Of a stretch of DNA of 20,766 nt, positions 14,836-20,766 are shown piece after piece. Location: assembly GCA_029974875.1 (NCBI GenBank), contig JARKQP010000720.1:1-20766 (forward strand). Direction: 5' to 3'. The notes under the pieces are model-generated. The model did no database searches. It was not told the origin of the DNA and was given only the letters and a program-made list of their open reading frames with translations. Every line of letters starts with the position of its first letter. The first letter of the stretch is position 1. A program made the translations under genes and the position numbers. This DNA comes from Mobilitalea sp. GTDB taxonomy: Bacteria > Bacillota_A > Clostridia > Lachnospirales > Lachnospiraceae.

Positions 14836-17265
14836 TTGGAAAACAATATAGAAAAATTACCATTCAAGAAAATATCGATATTATCCCTGGAGGGTTCCTC
14901 CAGGCAAAATTCCAGCAATTATAATTTTTTATTCATATTAAACGGTTCCATCCGGATCCAGTCCTCCAAGGAAAACTTCTTTCTTGATTCCCAGGATATC
15001 CTGCTGCTGACCCCCAAGGAGGCCTACACCTTTTCCGGGCGGGGCAACACACTCCTGCTGTCCATTGAAATGGACAACAGCTTCCTCTTAAGGAACCAGC
15101 CGGCTTATATAGGAAGCTATATCTGCAATTCTTCCGCCGATAATGACCGGGATTATACGCCCATAAGGAATCTGTTATCACAAATTGCTACGGTTTATTT
15201 CAAAAACGAGGATTATAATAACCTGAACCTCTTTTCCCTGGCCTATCAGCTGATATACTATTTAAACTGCTATCATTTTGAAAAAGCGGAGCAGGCCGGC
15301 ACTCCACATATTAATCCAAAATATTGCGAACGGATCAACGACATATTAACCTATATCAACCAGAATTATGCCAATAATATTACCCTGCAGGACCTGGCGG
15401 ACCAGGTACACCTGACAACTCCCTATCTTTCAAAATTTTTTAAGAACAACTTTCATACTACCTTTAATAACTACCTTAATCATGTCAGGCTAACCTATGC
15501 GGTGGAGGATTTGGTCTATTCAAATGAATCCATCACCTCCATTGCCAACCACAGCGGCTTTGCAAGTATTAATGCCTTCAACAAGCTATTTAAGCTTGAA
15601 TACCATACCACACCGAACAAATACCGGCTCCAGCAGGCAGAAACCAGGTTAAAGCCGGATACCTCCGGTAAGATATCCTTAAAGGAAATGGACTATGATA
15701 CCCATAAGCAGCTCCTGCAGGAATATGCCCAAAGTGACACCGAGCTTCTTCCCAAGTTCCAGTTCCCGTCACAGCGGGAAATCCGGATCAAGGATGTCCA
15801 TGCCTACAAGCAGATCCGGCCCATATGGCATTCCATGATTAACCTCGGTTCCACGCTGCATATTGCAAAACGGGATATCAATAAGCAGATTGCCCTGCTC
15901 CAGGGCAGCATCAAATTCCAATATGCAAGAATTGAGGCCATATTAAATGACTTATTCATTCCCAAGGATCCTGACACCGGAAAATATAATTTCACCGCTT
16001 TTGACCGGGCCATTGACCTATTGCAGACCCAGGACCTCATACCATACCTTGACCTGTCCTACCCGGAGGAAGTCTTGGAGGCGACGGACCAGCGGATTAT
16101 CAGCTACAACCTGGAGAATTATCTCGATATCGTAAATGCGCTGATTATCCACAGCGCTAACAGCTTCGGCATCGACGAGGTTGAAAAGTGGGTTTTTGAA
16201 ATCGGCTATTTCCAGAACCTCGTGATGGACAAAATCGAATCCGTGGATCAATATGTGGACCGTTTTTTCCGCACCTACCAGTTGGTCAAAAACTATCTTC
16301 CCGAAGCAATGGTAGGAGGTATCAACTATCACCTGGCTTATCCCTGGAAGAGGCTGGAGGAGATTTTATCCTCCCTTGACAGACGGGGTTTTAATCCCGA
16401 TTTTATTTCCCTAAGCATATTCCCTTACGAGCTTACGGAAAAAAAGGATGCTCCCCTTACCGAAACAACCGCCTTTGTCTATTCCACGGATGCCAATTTT
16501 GCCAAGAACAAGCTTCAGGCTTTTAAAAAGCAGCTTTCCAAGTATAAGAACCTTGCCCCGAAGATATTCATCAGCGCCCTGGGTCCTTCGATCCGCAAGA
16601 GGAATTATATGAATGATACCTGCTACCAGGCAACCTTTTTTGTAAAAAACACCATTGACCTTCTGGACGAGGTGGACCTGCTTGGATATTACCAGCTATC
16701 GGACTCCGCCTTTGACCGGAATGAAAGCACCCACTTCCTGAACGGGCATAACGGCATCATGAACCAGTACGGCATCAAAAAGCCCGGATGGCTGGCGCTG
16801 GAAGCGATCAACCATAATGGACATTACCTGATCGACAAGGGATCAAAATATATGGTTACAAAGAGCCGCAGGGAAATTTATTACCTGACCATCTGTAATT
16901 ACATCCACGTTAATGATTCCTGCTGCCTTAACGTCCACAAGGAAATGTCCATAAAAGACGCCTACTCCGCCTATGCCGAGCCTAAGACCCAGAAGATCTC
17001 CGTCAGCCTTGGCAATATGGTAAACGGACTTTATCAGGTAATTACCTATAGGATCAACAAGAACCATGGCAGCCTGCTGGATGAATGGAGCAGGATCGGA
17101 TACTGGGAAGAGGTCACCAGAAGGGAATTTGACTATTTTAAAAATATAGTCCAGCCCAAGCGCAATTACCAGTACCTAAACTGTACTGACGGCATGCTGG
17201 AATTTAACCTGCAGCTGGCACCCCATGAAGTGATTTTTATTGAGGTCGCATTGGCGCTGGGGTAA
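14836..17265 (+). CDS. AraC-type regulator fused to a degenerate (catalytically inactive) GH39 domain
   Basis: An 809-residue paralogue of the fusion at 6821-9325, with the same layout: short cupin-like start (about 1-80, lacking the HWH of its relative), AraC helix-turn-helix (about 160-270: LTYINQNYANNITLQDLADQ, TTPYLSKFFKNNFHTTFNNY, TTPNKYRLQ), then a GH39-like barrel and C-terminal beta domain. Alignment by eye anchored on VEKWVFE and NDTCY places F459 where the acid/base glutamate should be (FEIGYFQN against FEFWNEPD), and A581 where the nucleophile should be (FISALG against HITEWN). Both catalytic residues are gone while the fold signatures persist, so it should bind but not cleave a sugar. 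TTG start at 14836 with a weak ribosome site. Divergent from the transporter operon, which it probably regulates. Confidence 0.88.
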   Translation: MENNIEKLPFKKISILSLEGSSRQNSSNYNFLFILNGSIRIQSSKENFFLDSQDILLLTPKEAYTFSGRGNTLLLSIEMDNSFLLRNQPAYIGSYICNSSADNDRDYTPIRNLLSQIATVYFKNEDYNNLNLFSLAYQLIYYLNCYHFEKAEQAGTPHINPKYCERINDILTYINQNYANNITLQDLADQVHLTTPYLSKFFKNNFHTTFNNYLNHVRLTYAVEDLVYSNESITSIANHSGFASINAFNKLFKLEYHTTPNKYRLQQAETRLKPDTSGKISLKEMDYDTHKQLLQEYAQSDTELLPKFQFPSQREIRIKDVHAYKQIRPIWHSMINLGSTLHIAKRDINKQIALLQGSIKFQYARIEAILNDLFIPKDPDTGKYNFTAFDRAIDLLQTQDLIPYLDLSYPEEVLEATDQRIISYNLENYLDIVNALIIHSANSFGIDEVEKWVFEIGYFQNLVMDKIESVDQYVDRFFRTYQLVKNYLPEAMVGGINYHLAYPWKRLEEILSSLDRRGFNPDFISLSIFPYELTEKKDAPLTETTAFVYSTDANFAKNKLQAFKKQLSKYKNLAPKIFISALGPSIRKRNYMNDTCYQATFFVKNTIDLLDEVDLLGYYQLSDSAFDRNESTHFLNGHNGIMNQYGIKKPGWLALEAINHNGHYLIDKGSKYMVTKSRREIYYLTICNYIHVNDSCCLNVHKEMSIKDAYSAYAEPKTQKISVSLGNMVNGLYQVITYRINKNHGSLLDEWSRIGYWEEVTRREFDYFKNIVQPKRNYQYLNCTDGMLEFNLQLAPHEVIFIEVALALG

Positions 17266-17289
17266 TGCCCCCCTATATAGAGCTTATAA

Positions 17290-17340
17290 AAAGGATTATG
17301 CCTCTCCCTGTCCATCGTTTCACGGGAGGCATAATCCTTT
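17290..17340. terminator. Bidirectional terminator between convergent AraC genes
   Basis: A perfect 15-bp stem (AAAGGATTATGCCTC at 17290-17304, complement at 17326-17340) with a 21-base loop sits between convergent stop codons (17265 and 17344). TTTTT follows on the minus strand; TTT closes the stem on the plus strand. Confidence 0.82.
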
Positions 17341-17343
17341 ACA

Positions 17344-18126
17344 TCATCTATTCCCCCGGGTTCCATACTGGCTCGGAGGACACCCGCAGATTTTTTTAAA
17401 GCATCTGGAGAAGTGGTAAATATCATTGAACCCTGTCATCCTGGCAATCTGTCCGATCTGCAGCGCCTCATTCATCAGAAGATACTTTGCCTTATCAATC
17501 CGGGCATTGATTAGCTCTGTCTTCGGGGAGGCGTAGAAGAATTTTTGGTAATAAGCGTAGACCTGGCTCTTTTCCAGATGTAATATCCGGCACATCCGTT
17601 CAATTGGCCAATCCTCCCCGCAATAAGTAAGCATCCTCAGACGCAGGGACTGCAGTTCAGAATATAGGGATGCATTAGCAGGAACCTCCTGCCTGTTCCT
17701 TTGAAAATTGCGGTCCAGATAAATCAAAAGCTGCCGTAAATAGGTATCAATCTGTTCTTCAAAGTGAAGGGGCTTTGTCACAAATTCTTTATGTATATTT
17801 TTTATATACCAATTGATATCCTCCACCCCTTCCGGGTAAAAGACAGTATTAAGCGGTATTTCAAACCGGTTCCCTCCCTCTTCCGCATCAAAAAAATGAA
17901 CATAACTATTGTAGAATTCCCCTACCGCCCGGTAGCTCTGCGCAAAGCCCGGAGTATACAGAATGCATGCGCCTGCCTTTACAGGAACCCTTTCCCCATT
18001 TATCTCAAAATCCATTGGCGCAAAAATCAATAAAAATAAATAGCTCGCACTGCCATTTGGTCTGTAAATAATATCCCCGGCCGGATTGTGGACATTATAA
18101 CCACAGTATTCAACGGTATACCTCAT
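17344..18126 (-). CDS. AraC family transcriptional regulator (cupin plus helix-turn-helix)
   Basis: A 260-residue regulator with an N-terminal cupin-like sensor (about 1-110: PAGDIIYRPNGSASYLFLLIFAPM, VPVKAGACILYTPG) and a C-terminal AraC DNA-binding domain (about 160-256). The second helix-turn-helix, IGQIARMTGFNDIYHFSRCFKKICGCPPSQY, is typical. The frame extends to a TTG at 18147, but ATG at 18126 has AGGGG eight bases upstream and is preferred. Divergent from the GH51 arabinofuranosidase gene with 191 bases between, so it is the likely activator of that gene, probably in response to arabinose or arabinoxylan fragments. Unlike the two other AraC-type proteins in the window it carries no glycosidase domain. 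Confidence 0.9.
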   Translation of the reverse strand: MRYTVEYCGYNVHNPAGDIIYRPNGSASYLFLLIFAPMDFEINGERVPVKAGACILYTPGFAQSYRAVGEFYNSYVHFFDAEEGGNRFEIPLNTVFYPEGVEDINWYIKNIHKEFVTKPLHFEEQIDTYLRQLLIYLDRNFQRNRQEVPANASLYSELQSLRLRMLTYCGEDWPIERMCRILHLEKSQVYAYYQKFFYASPKTELINARIDKAKYLLMNEALQIGQIARMTGFNDIYHFSRCFKKICGCPPSQYGTRGNR

Positions 18127-18187
18127 CCTGCATTCCCCTTCTTTCAATCAGTGAATTTATTGTACAATAGCCCTACATCCAATTCCT

Positions 18188-18217
18188 ATCATAATCCAAA
18201 ACCGGAGAAAATGTCAA
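18188..18217 (-). promoter_or_regulatory. Promoter of the AraC regulator gene
   Basis: On the minus strand TTGACA (18217-18212), 18-base spacer, TATGAT (18193-18188). It lies about 60 bases before the ATG at 18126. A 10-bp palindrome ATTGTACAAT (18159-18168) follows in the leader and might be an operator. Confidence 0.65.
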
Positions 18218-18237
18218 ATCAAGCGGAAGAAAACACA

Positions 18238-18267
18238 TTTATAAACCGATAGCCCTAATGATATAAT
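18238..18267 (+). promoter_or_regulatory. Probable promoter of the GH51 gene
   Basis: A good TATAAT (18262-18267) with only a weak TTTATA (18238-18243) at 18-base spacing. The poor -35 fits an activator-dependent promoter, with the divergent AraC protein as candidate activator. Confidence 0.5.
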
Positions 18268-18296
18268 GTGAAATAAATATTAAATAACTCCTGTAA

Positions 18297-19817
<1,521 letters not shown>

Positions 19818-19825
19818 GAAGCAGG

Positions 19826-19865
19826 CATCCCCCGTTATCTTGAATCGTTTAGAAAACAGGGGGTG
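19826..19865 (+). terminator. Possible terminator after GH51
   Basis: CATCCCCCGTT (19826-19836) can pair with AACAGGGGGTG (19855-19865), 10 of 11 positions including one wobble, with an 18-base loop. No T run follows, so this may only be a 3'-end stem. Confidence 0.35.
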
Positions 19866-19909
19866 GAAGATCTTTGGGCTACATTCGGATAGCCTTTTCT
19901 GGAAAACAC

Positions 19910-19938
19910 TTGAAATCCTTCATGAATTATGCTATATT
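19910..19938 (+). promoter_or_regulatory. Promoter of the antisense antitoxin RNA
   Basis: TTGAAA (19910-19915), 17-base spacer, TATATT (19933-19938). Transcription would start near 19945 and end at the terminator at 20008-20040, with no open frame of note in between. Confidence 0.68.
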
Positions 19939-19950
19939 AAACATAAAGAA

Positions 19951-19975
19951 AGCACCCACTCCAAAGGTGGATGCT
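19951..19975 (-). terminator. Probable terminator of the toxin mRNA
   Basis: The arms AGCACCCAC / GTGGATGCT form a nine-position stem with one mismatch and a seven-base loop. On the minus strand it is followed by the U-rich TTCTTTATGTTT. If used, the toxin message overlaps the whole antisense RNA. Confidence 0.5.
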
Positions 19976-20007
19976 CCGAGCATAGGTCAAATGTCCTTAC
20001 GGACACC

Positions 20008-20040
20008 GCCTATCCTGTGGCCGACAGGATAGGCATTTTT
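20008..20040 (+). terminator. Intrinsic terminator of the antisense RNA
   Basis: Perfect 11-bp stem GCCTATCCTGT (20008-20018) with its complement at 20024-20034, five-base loop, then TTTTT within two bases. It has no T run on the minus strand. Confidence 0.88.
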
Positions 20041-20155
20041 ATTTACGCTTTTTTCTCTTATCGAGAAAGGTAAGCAACGCAATAATCAAACCGCCAAAGG
20101 ACATCAGCAAAGCCAATATTCCGAGAAAGATCGTTATAATCTCATAAGCTGTCAT
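20039..20155 (-). CDS. Holin-like type I toxin (small hydrophobic peptide)
   Basis: A 38-residue peptide, MTAYEIITIFLGILALLMSFG then GLIIALLTFLDKRKKRK. It consists of a short MTxYE-type start, one membrane helix (about 6-31) and a basic tail, which is the pattern of the putative holin-like toxin / TxpA-type family that depolarises the membrane from inside. ATG at 20155 has GGGAGGTGG upstream at good spacing. It has its own promoter (20246-20274), a leader of about 84 bases that can hide the ribosome site, and a convergent antisense RNA across its 3' end. Not part of the neighbouring sugar genes. A non-toxic small membrane peptide is the alternative, but the antisense RNA argues for a toxin. 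Confidence 0.82.
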   Translation of the reverse strand: MTAYEIITIFLGILALLMSFGGLIIALLTFLDKRKKRK

Positions 20156-20163
20156 ATGCGCCA

Positions 20164-20213
20164 CCTCCCTTCCTATGTATTCCGGGAAACCGGTTTTCCA
20201 TTGGCTCGGGAGG
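20164..20213 (-). promoter_or_regulatory. Ribosome-site-sequestering pairing in the toxin leader
   Basis: On the minus strand the ribosome site GGGAGG (20169-20164) is exactly complementary to CCTCCC (20213-20208) upstream in the same leader. Between them is a nested self-complementary element centred on AAACCGGTTT (20187-20196). The fold would block ribosome entry, as known for several type I toxin mRNAs. Confidence 0.5.
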
Positions 20214-20245
20214 CTACCACCCTGTCATGGGTACTTTCATGAGGA

Positions 20246-20274
20246 ATTTTACCACATTTTTCCACTATTTTCAA
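20246..20274 (-). promoter_or_regulatory. Promoter of the toxin gene
   Basis: On the minus strand TTGAAA (20274-20269), 17-base spacer ending in TGG, and TAAAAT (20251-20246): a near-consensus promoter with an extended -10. The start would be near 20239. Confidence 0.7.
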
Positions 20275-20349
20275 CAGAATTTATTTGAGTATATATTATA
20301 TTCCCCTATAAGCATAGACAGCTTCCATGAATCCGGGTCTGTAATCCCA

Positions 20350-20766
20350 CTATAAAATCCGGTTTACGGAATCCCGCCTTATAAGGCTGCATTTCACGTA
20401 ATTTTCGCGGCCAGTCCTGATTTCCCTCTCATCCAGATTATCTACAATTAATTCAGCTGCCATCCGGCCAATCTCGCTTAAAGGAATAGCCATAGTCGTT
20501 AATGCCGGAAGAAATCCTGCACAGATTTCCCGGTTATCAAACCCAACCAGGGCAAAATCCCGGCCTATTAAAAGATTATTCTTATGGGCATAATCATATA
20601 CGCCCGCTGCCATATCATCATTCATGGAGAAAATTGCAGTGACCCCTTTTTTTATCAGGATATCTGCCGCCTCCCAGCCTTTTTCCCTTGACCAGTCCCC
20701 CTCGCAGATATAATCCGGGTTGCACAGGATCCCATTATCATAAAGGGCTCTCTGGTAGCCCTTCAA
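20350..20766 (-). CDS. LacI family transcriptional regulator, N-terminal part outside window
   Basis: The visible 138 residues are the C-terminal half of a periplasmic-binding-protein-like sensor domain. KGYQRAL at the edge follows the usual R-x-x-GY motif. ILIKKGVTAIFSMNDDMAAGVYDYA is the conserved 'AIF..ND.mA.G' stretch, IGRDFALVGFDNREICAGFLPALTTMAIPLSEIGRMAAELIV is the family signature, and CSLIRRDSV is the usual LacI C-terminal ending. The DNA-binding domain lies beyond the right edge; the first visible codon is TTG, an internal leucine and not a start. The regulator's target and sugar are unknown. Confidence 0.92.
   Translation of the reverse strand: MKGYQRALYDNGILCNPDYICEGDWSREKGWEAADILIKKGVTAIFSMNDDMAAGVYDYAHKNNLLIGRDFALVGFDNREICAGFLPALTTMAIPLSEIGRMAAELIVDNLDEREIRTGRENYVKCSLIRRDSVNRIL

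Larger units (their letters stand above)
19945..20040 (+). ncRNA. Type I antitoxin antisense RNA (RatA-like)
   Basis: A roughly 95-nt RNA bounded by the promoter at 19910-19938 and a strong intrinsic terminator. It folds into three hairpins: 19951-19959 with 19967-19975, a small TGTCC/GGACA stem near 19992-20005, and the terminator stem. It is convergent with the holin-like toxin gene and overlaps its stop codon. It would be antisense to the 3' part of the toxin mRNA, which is expected to run on to about 19945. This matches the txpA/ratA-type arrangement. Ends are estimated from the promoter and terminator. Confidence 0.68.

Noticed and set aside
19945..20040. tRNA or riboswitch instead of an antisense RNA
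   Set aside because: No cloverleaf, no T-loop GTTCRA or CCA end, and no gene downstream on the same strand; the convergent toxin gene explains it better.
19840..20073. A 77-codon plus-strand frame after GH51
   Set aside because: It covers the antisense RNA promoter, hairpins and terminator, has no ribosome site, and its peptide is low-complexity and unlike any family I recognise.

Overview
The window looks like chromosomal DNA from an anaerobic, plant-polysaccharide-degrading clostridium, most likely a Lachnospiraceae / Clostridium cluster XIVa relative. The basis is an [FeFe]-hydrogenase maturase (HydF), a CUT1 oligosaccharide transporter of the LplA/LplB/YtcP type, several AraC-type regulators next to glycosidases, AGGAGG-type ribosome binding sites and frequent TTG/GTG starts. 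No rRNA, tRNA, CRISPR array, insertion sequence or phage gene was seen. The species assignment is inference.

Left part (1-4640, all minus strand): a partial aspartate ammonia-lyase gene (aspA) follows hydF. Upstream lies a compact coaB-coaC-P1-peptidase unit, in which the two CoA biosynthesis enzymes are separate proteins (streptococcal style). It is driven by a good promoter at 4610-4638. The coaB/coaC junction carries four tandem octamers that repeat a Shine-Dalgarno-like core.

Middle part (4717-18317): a carbohydrate locus. A GH3 glycosidase (minus) is divergent from an 834-residue protein that joins an AraC-type regulator (cupin plus helix-turn-helix) to a complete GH39 glycoside hydrolase with both catalytic glutamates. 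Next, on the minus strand, come a lipoprotein solute-binding protein, an RNA hairpin, two permeases (one with an unusual four-helix N-terminal extension) and an iron-sulfur flavoprotein with a zinc ribbon. Divergent from the transporter is a second AraC-GH39 fusion of 809 residues in which both catalytic glutamates are replaced (Phe and Ala). It looks like a dead glycosidase kept as a sugar sensor. A third, ordinary AraC regulator and a GH51 alpha-L-arabinofuranosidase follow, divergent from each other. Together these suggest uptake and intracellular breakdown of arabinoxylan-type oligosaccharides, controlled by regulators whose ligand-binding part may be a glycosidase fold. The substrate is inferred from family membership only.

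Right part (19818-20766): an apparent type I toxin-antitoxin locus. It has a 38-residue hydrophobic holin-like toxin (20039-20155, minus) and a convergent, roughly 95-nt antisense RNA with its own promoter and terminator. The toxin ribosome binding site can pair with an upstream anti-SD sequence. The window ends inside a LacI-family regulator gene.

The most promising observation is the pair of AraC-GH39 regulator-enzyme fusions, one apparently active and one apparently inactivated, flanking the same transporter operon. Second is the unannotated-looking type I toxin-antitoxin unit.
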